Source: Pseudomonas sp. 10S4 (lineage in GTDB: Bacteria; Pseudomonadota; Gammaproteobacteria; Pseudomonadales; Pseudomonadaceae). Taken from it: a stretch of DNA of 64,000 bases. The notes below the pieces were generated by a model. That model was not told where the DNA came from and ran no database searches. It was given only the letters and a program-made list of their open reading frames with translations. Shown in pieces: positions 9,125-18,120 of this stretch. Each line of letters begins with the position of its first letter. Within the stretch, counting starts at the first letter, position 1. Where the stretch lies: positions 1,488,001 to 1,552,000 of the forward strand of contig NZ_CP133774.1 of assembly GCF_034344865.1 (NCBI RefSeq). The letters run 5' to 3'. The position numbers were made by a program, and so were the translations under genes.

Positions 9125-9871
9125 TTAAAGCTGCTGCATCATTTTGCGCACGCCGGCCACGTGACGGCGGCTGACAATCAGCGCGTCGCCGTTCAGGCCT
9201 TTGAGAAACAGCTGGAAATGCCCCAACGGCGTGCGTTGCAGGCGCTCGATACGTTCGCGGGCAACCAGGGCGTTGCGGTGGATCCGCACGAAACGGTCGC
9301 CGAATTCGTCTTCAAGAGCCTTGAGCGGTTCATCCAGCAGCACTTCGCCGCCTTCGTGGCGCAAGGTCACGTACTTGTGGTCAGCAATGAAATAGACCAC
9401 CTGCCCCAATGGGATCAGCTCGATGCCTTTGCGGGTGCGGGCACTGATGTGACTGCGCGGGCCGCTACCTGTTTCGGCAGCCGGGCGAGTCAGGGCGGCA
9501 AGCTGGACACGATTGGGGCGCTCGGCCTTCTTCAAGGCCTCGAGCAATTGCTCGGCGCGCACCGGCTTGACCAGATAACCGACACCGCTGGCCTGCAAGG
9601 CCTCCACGGCGAATTCATCGGGACCGGTGCAAAACACCACAGCTGGCGGTGTTTCGCGCTCGCACAATCGTGCAGCCACTTGCAGACCATCAAGGCCCGG
9701 CATGCGGACATCGAGCAGCACGATATCCGGCTTGTGGCTGTCGATCAGCGCCAACGCCTCTTCGCCGTTCGTGGCGCCGGGCTCCATGACACTGTATCCC
9801 TCGAGTTCGCCGACCATTCGGCTCAGGCGCTCGCGGGCTAGGGGTTCGTCATCAACGATCAGGACATTCAT
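9125..9871 (-). CDS. algR: AlgR, LytTR-type response regulator
   Basis: I use the ATG at 9871 (MNVLIVDDEPLARERL), giving 248 residues, the AlgR length. A longer reading from 9931 runs through the algZ remnant and is unlikely. The receiver domain (1-120) has the acidic pocket DDE and phosphoacceptor D54 (LLDVRMPG). The LytTR DNA-binding domain is about 140-245 (YFIADHKYVTLRHEGGEVLLDEP). AlgR controls alginate, type IV pilus and other virulence genes in P. aeruginosa. The start overlaps the stop of the algZ remnant (ATGA), showing the former sensor-regulator operon; the sensor itself is not intact. Confidence 0.95.
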   Translation of the reverse strand: MNVLIVDDEPLARERLSRMVGELEGYSVMEPGATNGEEALALIDSHKPDIVLLDVRMPGLDGLQVAARLCERETPPAVVFCTGPDEFAVEALQASGVGYLVKPVRAEQLLEALKKAERPNRVQLAALTRPAAETGSGPRSHISARTRKGIELIPLGQVVYFIADHKYVTLRHEGGEVLLDEPLKALEDEFGDRFVRIHRNALVARERIERLQRTPLGHFQLFLKGLNGDALIVSRRHVAGVRKMMQQL

Positions 9872-10080
9872 ATTGCGCTGGATTCCTGCGTGAGTCTCGC
9901 ACAAGGATAGCGTAGACAGGTGAAGTGACATCCGTCACCGCGATCCACGCTAAGACTGGCGCGAGGGCCAAAAAGTGCCGCGAGACCGGCGGCTAAATTT
10001 TCATCTGCCGGGCGATTGGCGGCCCGGGCCCGCGTTGGCGAGGCATCGCCGTAGGGTTTGCTGATACACAATACGAACAC
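9868..10080 (-). pseudogene. algZ: Remnant of sensor kinase algZ/fimS (C-terminal end only)
   Basis: About 60 codons upstream of algR read like the end of an AlgZ/FimS histidine kinase: ISKPYGDASP, then ANRPADENLAAGLAALFGPR (where a G-box region such as GNRMALDNI would be expected), then LSVDRGDGCHFTCLRYPC and ARLTQESSAI. The frame ends in a TGA that overlaps the algR ATG. Upstream of 10080 this frame meets three stops within 50 bases, and no N-terminal membrane or histidine region is found in the 250 bases left before argH. A complete kinase needs about 1.07 kb. The comparison with intact AlgZ is from memory of the family. Confidence 0.75.
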
Positions 10081-10330
10081 CCCCTCTTCTTATAGTCAGC
10101 CACAGCGTAGAGAAGTGCGCTGTTCCTACTGTCCAACTGTAGACGGTTGCCGGCGCGATATTGCTCAAATGAAAAATATCGTTGCGCAATTCCCTCCAGT
10201 GTTGCCCCGAGTATGGCCCTGCACATGAGAAAAAACGTATCGACCAGTGTCAGCGACAGGATTGGCAACCCTGTTATTATCCGCCACAGCGTTCAACGCC
10301 AACTTTCTTCAAGCCGATACGAGCGAATTC

Positions 10331-11725
10331 ATGAGCACTGACAAGACCAATCAGTCCTGGGGCGGCCGCTTCAGTGAACCCGTCGACGCCTTCGTCGCCC
10401 GCTTCACCGCCTCCGTCACTTTCGACCAGCGCCTGTATCGCCACGACATCATGGGCTCGATCGCCCACGCCACCATGCTGGCCAAGGTCGGCGTGCTGAC
10501 CGATGCCGAGCGCGACAGCATCACCGATGGCCTGAAGACCATCCAGGGTGAAATCGAGGCCGGCCAGTTCGACTGGCGCATCGACCTCGAAGACGTACAC
10601 ATGAACATCGAGGCGCGCCTGACCGACCGCATCGGCGTGACCGGTAAAAAGCTGCACACCGGCCGTAGCCGCAACGACCAGGTCGCCACCGACATCCGCC
10701 TGTGGCTGCGTGACGAGATCGACCTGATCCTGGCCGAAATCACTCGCCTGCAAAAAGGCTTGCTGGAGCAGGCCGAGCGCGAAGCCGGCAGCATCATGCC
10801 GGGCTTCACCCACCTGCAAACCGCGCAGCCGGTGACCTTCGGGCACCACATGCTGGCCTGGTTCGAAATGCTCAGCCGCGACTACGAGCGTCTGGTGGAC
10901 TGCCGCAAGCGCACCAACCGCATGCCGTTGGGCAGCGCCGCGCTGGCCGGCACTACTTACCCGATCGACCGTGAGTTCACCGCGCAGTTGCTGGGCTTCG
11001 ACGCTGTCGGCGGCAACTCCCTGGACAACGTCTCCGATCGCGACTTCGCCATCGAGTTCTGCTCCGCCGCGAGCATCGCGATGATGCACTTGTCGCGTTT
11101 CTCCGAAGAGCTGGTGCTGTGGACCAGCGCGCAATTCCAGTTCATCGATCTGCCGGACCGCTTCTGCACCGGCAGCTCGATCATGCCGCAAAAGAAAAAC
11201 CCGGACGTGCCGGAGCTGGTTCGCGGCAAGACGGGTCGCGTATTCGGTGCACTGATGGGTCTGCTGACCCTGATGAAAGGCCAGCCATTGGCCTACAACA
11301 AGGACAACCAGGAAGATAAAGAGCCGCTGTTCGACGCCGCCGACACCCTGCGCGACTCGCTGCGAGCCTTTGCCGACATGATCCCGGCGATCAAACCCAA
11401 GCACGCAATCATGCGCGAAGCGGCGCTGCGCGGCTTCTCCACCGCCACTGACCTGGCGGATTACCTGGTGCGCCGCGGCCTGCCGTTCCGTGACTGCCAC
11501 GAAATCGTTGGCCATGCGGTGAAGTACGGCGTGGAAAGCGGCAAGGACCTGGCGGAAATGAGCCTGGAAGAGCTGCGCAAGTTCAGCGACCAGATCGATC
11601 AGGACGTGTTTGCCGTGCTGACCCTGGAAGGCTCGGTGAATGCCCGTGACCATATCGGCGGCACTGCGCCGGCGCAGGTCAAGAAAGCAGTGGTTCGCGG
11701 CCAGGCGTTGTTAGCTAGCCGTTAA
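10331..11725 (+). CDS. argH: Argininosuccinate lyase
   Basis: A 464-residue enzyme that splits argininosuccinate into arginine and fumarate, the last step of arginine synthesis. I take the ATG at 10331 ([17 protein letters not shown]), which gives the usual length; an in-frame upstream start adds an unrelated 28 residues. Family landmarks are [14 protein letters not shown], the lyase signature [12 protein letters not shown] (catalytic serine loop) and [12 protein letters not shown]. It is divergent from algR and the algZ remnant. A REP pair follows the stop. Confidence 0.97.
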   Translation: MSTDKTNQSWGGRFSEPVDAFVARFTASVTFDQRLYRHDIMGSIAHATMLAKVGVLTDAERDSITDGLKTIQGEIEAGQFDWRIDLEDVHMNIEARLTDRIGVTGKKLHTGRSRNDQVATDIRLWLRDEIDLILAEITRLQKGLLEQAEREAGSIMPGFTHLQTAQPVTFGHHMLAWFEMLSRDYERLVDCRKRTNRMPLGSAALAGTTYPIDREFTAQLLGFDAVGGNSLDNVSDRDFAIEFCSAASIAMMHLSRFSEELVLWTSAQFQFIDLPDRFCTGSSIMPQKKNPDVPELVRGKTGRVFGALMGLLTLMKGQPLAYNKDNQEDKEPLFDAADTLRDSLRAFADMIPAIKPKHAIMREAALRGFSTATDLADYLVRRGLPFRDCHEIVGHAVKYGVESGKDLAEMSLEELRKFSDQIDQDVFAVLTLEGSVNARDHIGGTAPAQVKKAVVRGQALLASR

Positions 11726-11735
11726 ACCGCCAAAA

Positions 11736-11829
11736 GCTTCGCGAGCAAGCCCGCTCCCACATTAGTTCGGTGGTGAACACACATGCTGTGTACACCAGAT
11801 CCAATGTGGGAGCGGGCTTGCCCGCGAAT
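11736..11829. repeat. Paired REP elements (REPIN)
   Basis: A REP at 11736-11762 (TTCGCGAGCAAGCCCGCTCC) and its inverse at 11803-11829 (GGAGCGGGCTTGCCCGCGAA) are separated by 40 bases. This head-to-head pair recurs at 18775, 31988, 41467, 43603 and 60960. It separates argH from the convergent glutathione transferase gene and may end both transcripts. Confidence 0.85.
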
Positions 11830-11854
11830 GCATTCTTGAAGACGCTACAAAAAC

Positions 11855-12514
11855 CTACTTCTTGGACGCGACCATCGCCAAAAACCCTGGCATCGCCGCA
11901 TCCTTGTCCGCTGCAATCCGCTGTACATGCGGGTTCTGCTCCAGACGCTCCAGCAGCGCCTTGGCCGCCGGTATCTCGGCCAACAGATCAATACCGAACA
12001 GCTTCTGCCCGACCGCACAGGCCAGCGGCACGCTGTAGAGGAAATACAAATCCGCAATGCTCAGGCTCTCACCTGCCACGTAAGGGGCGAACTTGGCGTG
12101 CCTGCCCAGCGAAGCGAAGCCCAGCAGCAACTCGGCCTTGGTCTTGTCCTTGATCGCCTCAGGCACGGTCATGCCGAAAAACGCTTCGGGATAACAGGCG
12201 CGGCCCGGCAATTCGATGTACAGCTCGATTTCCTTGGCCAGCGCCAGCACTCGCGACCGCTCAAAGGGATCGCTCGGCAGCAGCGGCGTGCCTTTCTGGC
12301 TTTGTTCGAGGTACTCGAGGATCACACTGGTTTCGTTGACGAAGCCCTGTTCGACGCCCAGCACCGGAATCTTCCCGCGCGGGCTTATAAGCAGCGCCTC
12401 AGGGCTCGGTCCCGGGTAAAACAGGACTTCTTCAAACGGCAGTCCCTTCTCCAGCAGCGCCAGCTTCACCATGTTGTAGTAGTTGCTGACGGAAAATCCA
12501 TAAAGCTTGAGCAT
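11855..12514 (-). CDS. Glutathione S-transferase family protein
   Basis: A 219-residue protein. The ATG at 12514 is chosen because GGAGG is seven bases upstream; a GTG immediately before it is too close. An N-terminal thioredoxin-like domain (MLKLYGFSVSNYYNMVKLAL ... GKIPVLGVEQGFVNETSVIL, with the cis-proline IPVL and ES/ET glutathione contact) is followed by a helical C-terminal domain (about 85-215). Members conjugate glutathione or reduce substrates with it; the substrate cannot be told. It stands alone between argH and a small conserved gene. Confidence 0.9.
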   Translation of the reverse strand: MLKLYGFSVSNYYNMVKLALLEKGLPFEEVLFYPGPSPEALLISPRGKIPVLGVEQGFVNETSVILEYLEQSQKGTPLLPSDPFERSRVLALAKEIELYIELPGRACYPEAFFGMTVPEAIKDKTKAELLLGFASLGRHAKFAPYVAGESLSIADLYFLYSVPLACAVGQKLFGIDLLAEIPAAKALLERLEQNPHVQRIAADKDAAMPGFLAMVASKK

Positions 12515-12638
12515 CACATAGCCTCCAGGCCGTGCGGGGTTGGCAGGTGCCTTTTATAGAACGCTCAAGCGTTTCTTGCCAGCAGCATCACAGCGTTGAA
12601 TGCAGGTAAACTGCCCGCCTTAACTTGAGGAGCCTGCC

Positions 12639-12923
12639 ATGAGCGAGCCAACTGATATCGAGATCGACGAAGAAGAGTTCGCCGAGAACACTTTGATCGA
12701 AGCGATTGAAAACCAGATCGAAAGCGACAACCCGCCAGCCGCCAAGGCAACCTTCAACAAGCTGACCCTGGTGGGTTACGAGCGTGAAGAAATCCTCAAC
12801 CTGATGGCCCACGTGCTGGCAGTGGAAATCGACGCGATCCTCGAAGAAGACCGCGCGTTCAATACCGAATGGTACGAAACCGCCCTGCGCGCCCTGCCAG
12901 AGCTGCCGCCAGAGAAGAAGTAA
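12639..12923 (+). CDS. Conserved small acidic hypothetical protein
   Basis: A 94-residue protein, strongly acidic at the N-terminus (MSEPTDIEIDEEEFAENTL) and helical. TTGAGGAG lies seven bases before the ATG, an excellent ribosome-binding site. I do not recognise a named domain. The size, clean start and high-GC codon use like its neighbours support a real gene. It has no cysteine, signal peptide or membrane segment. A 90-bp inverted repeat follows. Confidence 0.75.
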   Translation: MSEPTDIEIDEEEFAENTLIEAIENQIESDNPPAAKATFNKLTLVGYEREEILNLMAHVLAVEIDAILEEDRAFNTEWYETALRALPELPPEKK

Positions 12924-12947
12924 GCCCTAACTTGTCGGCGGGGCTTT

Positions 12948-13039
12948 TGTGGCGAGGGGCTTGCCCCCGTTGGGTCGCGTAGCGGCCCAGCTCTTTGCGA
13001 CTGCTGCGCAGCCGAACGGGGGCAAGCCCCCTCGCCACA
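12948..13039. repeat. 92-bp intergenic inverted repeat, TGTGGCGAGGG family
   Basis: TGTGGCGAGGGGCTTGCCCC opens and GGGGCAAGCCCCCTCGCCACA closes the element. The interior carries GGGTCGCGTAGCGGCCC and GACTGCTGCGCAGCC. A degenerate half-copy follows (13040-13060). The rest of the gap to 13283 holds no gene that I can support; it is C-rich and has no recognisable motif. Confidence 0.8.
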
Positions 13040-13283
13040 GGCAAGCTCCTTTGCCACAAAAGCCCAGTCTTCACCACACACGCCTGCACATACACAAATT
13101 GTCACCCTTCATTCCTGCCTTCCCCCAGACCCTGACTACACTCGTAACCACCCCGCCGCCACACCACCCGCCGGGGAATGCTTCCCGAGGCGAAAAAACC
13201 CTGCTGCCAGCACTGGACATGCCGCACGAGTGGGCTCACCTTAGGGGCGCTGTCGTCTAATTCCTAGAAAGTCTGGAGTCCTT

Positions 13284-13529
13284 ATGTCGCTTACCCCTGA
13301 GTTGGTTGCCGAACTGGAAATCCTCGCCCTCTTCAACCTGGATAGTTCCCAGGAAGGTTTGAAAATCCATCAGACCGCTGCCCCGAAAGCGATTGCCGCC
13401 GCCCAACGCCTGTATGAGAAAGACCTGATCGACCAGCCCGATGGCGGTTACCTGACCAGCCTGGGTCGTGACGCCGCGCAAAATATACAAACCGTCCTGA
13501 CCATTCTGAGCGTCCAGGAAACAGCCTAA
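13284..13529 (+). CDS. TIGR02647 family small protein
   Basis: An 81-residue protein (MSLTPELVAELEILALFNLD). The pattern of an N-terminal helix, ...GLKIHQTAAPKAIAAAQRLYEKDLI and DGGYLTSLGRDAAQNIQ matches TIGR02647, described as a putative DNA-binding family in gammaproteobacteria. The LYEKDLI...GGYLTSLG part resembles a winged-helix wing. GGAG nine bases before the ATG supports the start. The function is unknown. Confidence 0.8.
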   Translation: MSLTPELVAELEILALFNLDSSQEGLKIHQTAAPKAIAAAQRLYEKDLIDQPDGGYLTSLGRDAAQNIQTVLTILSVQETA

Positions 13530-13711
13530 GCACCACCGCATCGCCCACGGAAACCCCTTCCACGGGATTTCCGCGGGCATTCTGTCGCCTCGCGATAGAG
13601 ATCTGACGCCAGAAACACAAATTCAGCTTAAAAGTCCCGGGGCCGAGGCGCTAAACTGCCCGTCATCCGTAGTCCCCCACGTCCGAGCCTCGCGAGCCGG
13701 TTTGAGCTGAC

Positions 13712-16558
13712 ATGACCCGCACCCATGAAATTCGCCCCGATCTGGACGAGGGAATCGACCGCAAGGTTCTCAGCCAGCTGCGCGCACGTTTTCTGAAGCT
13801 TAATGAAGGCCGCATGGCCAGGGCCATGGAAGGGTTGTCGACGCGCCAGCAAGGGGTCTTGACCTTGCTGCCGCTGTTTTTCCACGTCAATCATCCGCTG
13901 TTGCCGGGCTACGTTTCCGGCAGCACGCCGGCCGGGCTGTCGAACTACGAACCCGACAACAATGTGCTCGCCGAAGCCCAACGGCTGACCCGTTCGTTTT
14001 CCTACAAGCCACGCCACGGCAGCAATCCACCACGGCCGATTCACGGGCTGTTTTTGATGGGCAGCCTCGGCACCCTCGCCCAGGCCGATCAAAGTGACAT
14101 GGACGTGTGGGTTTGCCACGCCCCGGACTTGAGCGAAAACGAACTCGCCGAGCTGCGCAAGAAATGCCAGTTACTCGAAGTCTGGGCCGCCAGCCAGGGT
14201 GCCGAGGCGCATTTCTTCCTGATCGACCCGACCCGCTTCGTGCGCGGCGAACGGGATACTCAACTGAGTTCGGAAGACTGCGGCACCACCCAGCACTATT
14301 TGCTGCTGGACGAGTTCTATCGCACCGCAATCTGGCTGGCCGGGCGCACACCGATCTGGTGGCTGGTGCCGGTCTACGAAGAGGCCGGTTACGACCAGTA
14401 CACCCACACGCTGATTTCCAAGCGCTTCATCCGCGCTGACGAAACCCTGGACCTCGGGCATCTGGCGCACATTCCGCCAGGGGAATTCATCGGCGCCGGG
14501 CTGTGGCAGTTGTTCAAGGGCATCGAGTCGCCCTACAAGTCGGTGCTCAAGCTGCTGTTGACCGAGGTTTACGCCAGCGAGCACCCAAAGGTCCATTGCC
14601 TGAGCCTGCGTTTCAAACAGGCCGTATTTGCCAATCGGCTGGACCTCGATGAGCTAGACCCGTACATCGTGGTCTACCGGCGCATCGAGGAATACCTGAC
14701 TGCCCGTGGCGAGCCCGAACGCCTGGAACTGGTACGCCGCGCGCTATACCTGAAGGTCAATCGCAAGCTGACCGGCAGCAGCAGTCGCACCGCAAGTTGG
14801 CAGCGTTCACTATTGGAACGCCTGGCCAACGAATGGCATTGGGATCAACGGCAGCTGGCGCTGCTCGACAGTCGCAGTCAGTGGAAAGTCCGTCAGGTCA
14901 GTGCCGAGCGCCGAGCCCTGGTCAATGAACTGAATTACAGCTACCGCTTCCTGACCCAATTCGCCCGCGCCGAGCAAACCGTCAGCCTGATTAACAAGCG
15001 CGACCTCAATGTGCTCGGCCGAAGGCTGTACGCAGCGTTCGAGCGCAAGGCCGACAAGGTCGAATTCATTAACCCGGGCATCGCCCCGGACCTGGCCGAA
15101 GACACCCTGACGCTGGTGCAGGCGCCGAACAAAAAAGAACCCGGGCAAACCCAATGGGGTTTGTACAACGGCAGCCTGACCGCCCATGAGTGGGAACATT
15201 TCGCGCCGATCAAACGCAGCCGCCAATTGCTCGAACTGTTGACCTGGTGCCACCGCAACGGCGTGATCGACAGCAGCACCCGCCTGGCCTTGCACCCCGG
15301 CAGCAGCGATTTGAGCGAGTTCGAACTGTTCAACCTGCTCGGCAGCCTGCAACAGACCATCGCCCTGCCCCTGACCACCGTTGCCGAAGAACCGCTGTTG
15401 CGTCCCAGCGTGCCCAGCGAAGTGCTGATTCTGGTGAACGTCGGCGTCGATCCGCTCAAGCATCATCGCGATCTGAACATCCTGATGACCACCGAGCGCA
15501 CCGACTCCCTGAGTTACGCGGGCGTGCGGGAGAACCTGGTGCTGACCCTCGATCAGGTCACCCTCAACAGTTGGAACGAAGTGCTGGTCAGTCGCTATGA
15601 CGGCCCTCACGCCCTGCTCGACTGCCTGCGCGACTACCTCAACAACCTGCCCAAAGGGCCACAGCAGCCGCGCTTGCGGGTCCGCTGTTTCTGCCACAAC
15701 CGCGCGCAGTTCATCGCCCAGCGCGTCGAAGCCATCATCGACACCGCGCAAAACCTGCTGTTGAGCAAACTCAATCATCGCTACCTGTTTCAGGTCCAGC
15801 AGCATTACCACGTGCTGGAACTGGTGCCCGGCCAGGTCAACCACGTCGCCCTCGCTACCCTGCCGGCGCTGTTCGACTACCTTGGCGAAGAGCTGGCGAG
15901 CTACAGCCCGCTGCACCTGGACCCGATGGCCCTCGAAGAACAAGACCTCGCGCTGCTGCTGCCGATGGGTCAGCCCGAGTGCATTCAGGTGTTCTACCGG
16001 ATCAACGAGCAGCAGGCCGATCTGTACGTGCTGGATGAATTCAATGCGTTATGGCAGCAGCGCCTGCCCTATCACGACGAACAAAGCCTGTTGGTGCCGC
16101 TGCAACGCTTCCTGCAATCGATCCTGTATCGCCGCGACGCTTTGCTGCCGATGGACGCCGCCCAGCCGCTAAGCCTCGACACGCTGTATTACCAACTATT
16201 GCCGTCCGGCCCCGGCCGGGCACGGCGGGTTGAAACCCGGCCAGCGCCGCAAACCCCGGTCAACAAACCGTTCTATGACGTCCAGGCAATCATCGGCAAA
16301 GCCGCACCGGGGCAGGTGCAGGTCACGCTGTATTGCAATCAACGGGAGTTTTCGGAGTTGGAGTATGGCGATCAGTTGTTCAGCGTGGTCGCCCGGGAGA
16401 TCATCAACCAGCGCCGCGAGACTGAACGCTACCGCTGCTACATCACCGACCTGGACCTGACAGGCCTGCTCGGTGATGGGCAGAGTTCAAGCAATCTGTA
16501 TCTACGCTACAAGGCCGACCTGGAGCGCGCCTTGAACGAAGCGCTCGAGCAGGTCTAA
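13712..16558 (+). CDS. cyaA: Class I adenylate cyclase
   Basis: A 948-residue cytoplasmic protein of the enterobacterial-type (class I) adenylate cyclase family, which makes cAMP from ATP for Vfr/CRP signalling. The N-terminal catalytic half has the nucleotidyltransferase motif LMGSLGTLAQADQSDMDVWVCH (about residues 115-136), with the glycine-serine loop and paired acidic residues. The C-terminal half is the regulatory region. The length is slightly above the E. coli enzyme (848). It is transcribed alone and is convergent with rnk, five bases separating the stops. Confidence 0.96.
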   Translation: MTRTHEIRPDLDEGIDRKVLSQLRARFLKLNEGRMARAMEGLSTRQQGVLTLLPLFFHVNHPLLPGYVSGSTPAGLSNYEPDNNVLAEAQRLTRSFSYKPRHGSNPPRPIHGLFLMGSLGTLAQADQSDMDVWVCHAPDLSENELAELRKKCQLLEVWAASQGAEAHFFLIDPTRFVRGERDTQLSSEDCGTTQHYLLLDEFYRTAIWLAGRTPIWWLVPVYEEAGYDQYTHTLISKRFIRADETLDLGHLAHIPPGEFIGAGLWQLFKGIESPYKSVLKLLLTEVYASEHPKVHCLSLRFKQAVFANRLDLDELDPYIVVYRRIEEYLTARGEPERLELVRRALYLKVNRKLTGSSSRTASWQRSLLERLANEWHWDQRQLALLDSRSQWKVRQVSAERRALVNELNYSYRFLTQFARAEQTVSLINKRDLNVLGRRLYAAFERKADKVEFINPGIAPDLAEDTLTLVQAPNKKEPGQTQWGLYNGSLTAHEWEHFAPIKRSRQLLELLTWCHRNGVIDSSTRLALHPGSSDLSEFELFNLLGSLQQTIALPLTTVAEEPLLRPSVPSEVLILVNVGVDPLKHHRDLNILMTTERTDSLSYAGVRENLVLTLDQVTLNSWNEVLVSRYDGPHALLDCLRDYLNNLPKGPQQPRLRVRCFCHNRAQFIAQRVEAIIDTAQNLLLSKLNHRYLFQVQQHYHVLELVPGQVNHVALATLPALFDYLGEELASYSPLHLDPMALEEQDLALLLPMGQPECIQVFYRINEQQADLYVLDEFNALWQQRLPYHDEQSLLVPLQRFLQSILYRRDALLPMDAAQPLSLDTLYYQLLPSGPGRARRVETRPAPQTPVNKPFYDVQAIIGKAAPGQVQVTLYCNQREFSELEYGDQLFSVVAREIINQRRETERYRCYITDLDLTGLLGDGQSSSNLYLRYKADLERALNEALEQV

Positions 16559-16563
16559 GTCTT

Positions 16564-16974
16564 TTAGAATGAGCAGTCGCCGCCATTGGCTGGCTGCGAT
16601 TCAACTTCCAGCAGCGTCAGTTTCAGGGTCTTGCCACCCGGTGCGGGCCAGTCAATGTGCTGACCGACTTTCAGGCCGAGCAAGGCACTGCCCACCGGCG
16701 CCAGAATGGAAATCTTGCCTTCGTCGGCATTGGCATCCTTGGGATAAACCAGCGTCAGGTGATAGTCCTTGCCACTGATTTCTTCGCGGCAATGCACGCG
16801 CGAATTCATGGTCACGACATCAGCGGGCACTTCATCGTGACCGACCAGTGTATCGGCGCGATCCAGCTCGGTTTGCAGCGCGATAACGCCCGGCAGCGAG
16901 TCATCCAGGCTGTCGATCAGGCGCTCCAGACGTTGCACGTCCAGACGGGTAAGGGTGATAGAAGGTACGGTCAT
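16564..16974 (-). CDS. rnk: Rnk, regulator of nucleoside diphosphate kinase
   Basis: I take the ATG at 16974 (MTVPSITLTRLDVQRLERLI), giving 136 residues, the usual Rnk length; a longer frame from 17004 adds an unlikely tail. Rnk is a GreA-like RNA-polymerase-binding protein: an N-terminal coiled coil (about 8-45) and a C-terminal GreA/GreB FKBP-like domain (REEISGKDYHLTLVYPKDAN ... ISILAPVGSALLGLKVGQHI). It binds in the secondary channel and affects nucleotide metabolism. It is followed by convergent cyaA. Confidence 0.94.
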   Translation of the reverse strand: MTVPSITLTRLDVQRLERLIDSLDDSLPGVIALQTELDRADTLVGHDEVPADVVTMNSRVHCREEISGKDYHLTLVYPKDANADEGKISILAPVGSALLGLKVGQHIDWPAPGGKTLKLTLLEVESQPANGGDCSF

Positions 16975-17010
16975 GATCCAGGCAGACTCCTTTCTTCTGC
17001 ACAAAAAAGC

Positions 17011-17039
17011 AAAACCCCGCCAGAAAAAGGCGGGGTTTT
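17011..17039. terminator. Strong rho-independent terminator upstream of rnk
   Basis: An 11-bp perfect stem, AAAACCCCGCC/GGCGGGGTTTT, surrounds a 7-base A-rich loop. It lies on the 5' side of rnk, so it would stop transcripts coming from the repeat region or act as an insulator. Confidence 0.8.
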
Positions 17040-17168
17040 CACGGGCCTCGATGGGTTGAGGCGTTTCCGGACACTATCACAGCTCAATAAATATACAAGC
17101 CGGCACCGGACGGCCTGCGCAATCCCCCTTCGCATTACCTGCAGAGGGAATGGCGTACAGCCAAAAGG

Positions 17169-17720
17169 GATTGGTTGGCTGTCAGGTCGCCATCGCGAGC
17201 AGGCTCGCTCCCACAATTGGACCGAGTGCATCGGGGAGAGATTGGTTGGCTGTCAGGCCGCCATCGCAGGCAAGCCAGCTCCCACAATTGGACCGAGTAC
17301 ATCCGAGGGAGATTGGTTGGCTGTTAGGCCGCCATCGCAGGCAAGCCAGCTCCCACAATTGGACCGAGTACATCCGAGGGAGATTGGTTGGCTGTTAGGC
17401 CGCCATCGCAGGCAAGCCAGCTCCCACAATTGGACCGAGTACATCCGAGGGAGATTGGTTGGCTGTCAGGTCGCCATCGCGAGCAAGCTCAGCTCCTACA
17501 ATTGGACCGAGTACATCCGAGGGAGATTGGTTGGCTGTCAGGCCGCCATCGCAGGCAAGCCAGCTCCCACAATTTGGATTGAGTGCATCAGGGAGAGGTT
17601 GGTCGGCTGACAGGCCGCCTTCGCGAGCAAGCTCAGGTCCTACAATTGGGTCGGGGGCATCACGGAGAGATTGGTCGGCTGGCAGGCCGCCTTCGCGGGC
17701 AAGCCTCGCTCCTGTAGGGT
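17169..17720. repeat. Tandem array of eight 71-72 bp units, each with a REP core
   Basis: Units begin at about 17169, 17240, 17311, 17382, 17453, 17525, 17597 and 17669. Each reads GATTGGTTGGCTG, then a single REP core (GCCATCGC...GCTCCCACA), then AATTGGACCGAG and a short tail. The third and fourth units look identical, and units 2-5 differ at only a few positions. The first five steps are 71 bases or nearly so, the later ones 72. In the middle units the REP palindrome has become GCAGGCAAGCCAGC, losing most of its stem. Open frames through the array are by-products of its periodicity. Confidence 0.93.
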
Positions 17721-17735
17721 TGGGTGTACGCCACC

Positions 17736-18065
17736 CGCTTTTTACCACTCATTAGGCCGAGCGTTAGCTCGCCTGCTCTTGATCTTGCTCTGCCCGCCCC
17801 TTCGGGAGGCTGAGTGGAGGTGTTCATCTGGGGGGTGGGCGCGTAGCGCCGTGCGGCGAAGCCGCACACATCGAGAGGAGGTCGAAGCGAAGCCGACCGG
17901 AGGCGATGCCCCCAGATGAATACCGAAACGAAGGCACGCCGAGCCTAAGCGAGGGGCCGGACGCTCGGGGCGAGCCTTTTTTGCTTACTTTTTTTGGCGT
18001 TTGAAAAAAAGTGAGTCGCCGTAAGGGCGAAACCGCCAGCCCCCATCACCGCAGAAACGGATATG
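17736..18065. repeat. Structured GC-rich intergenic module
   Basis: No gene is supported between the array and DUF1289. The module holds several nested inverted repeats: TTCATCTGGGG (17824) pairs with CCCCAGATGAA about 85 bases later; GTGCGGC-GAA-GCCGCAC is a hairpin near 17860; GGTCGAAGCGAAGCCGACC follows. A GC-rich stretch then ends in CTTTTTTGC and ACTTTTTTTGG T-runs. I recall very similar modules at several places in P. fluorescens-group genomes, which suggests a dispersed repeat, but could not check. Confidence 0.55.
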
Positions 18066-18120
18066 TACTCAATCACCCAAAGCATGGTCGGCCCGAAGGC
18101 CGCCAAGACCAGCCCGGACG

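Noticed and set aside
10081..10330. N-terminal half of algZ in the argH upstream region
   Set aside because: No membrane segments or histidine-box sequence in any frame on the minus strand.
10277..11653. 458-codon frame antisense to argH
   Set aside because: High GC keeps the antisense frame open; argH is clearly real, and the antisense product is histidine/glutamine-rich with no domain.
17169..17720. CRISPR-like array
   Set aside because: The units are continuous 71-72 bp copies without unique spacers, and each holds a REP; there are no cas genes.
17150..17755. Small proteins with repeated peptides in the array
   Set aside because: They exist on both strands and in several frames simply because the 71-72 bp unit repeats.
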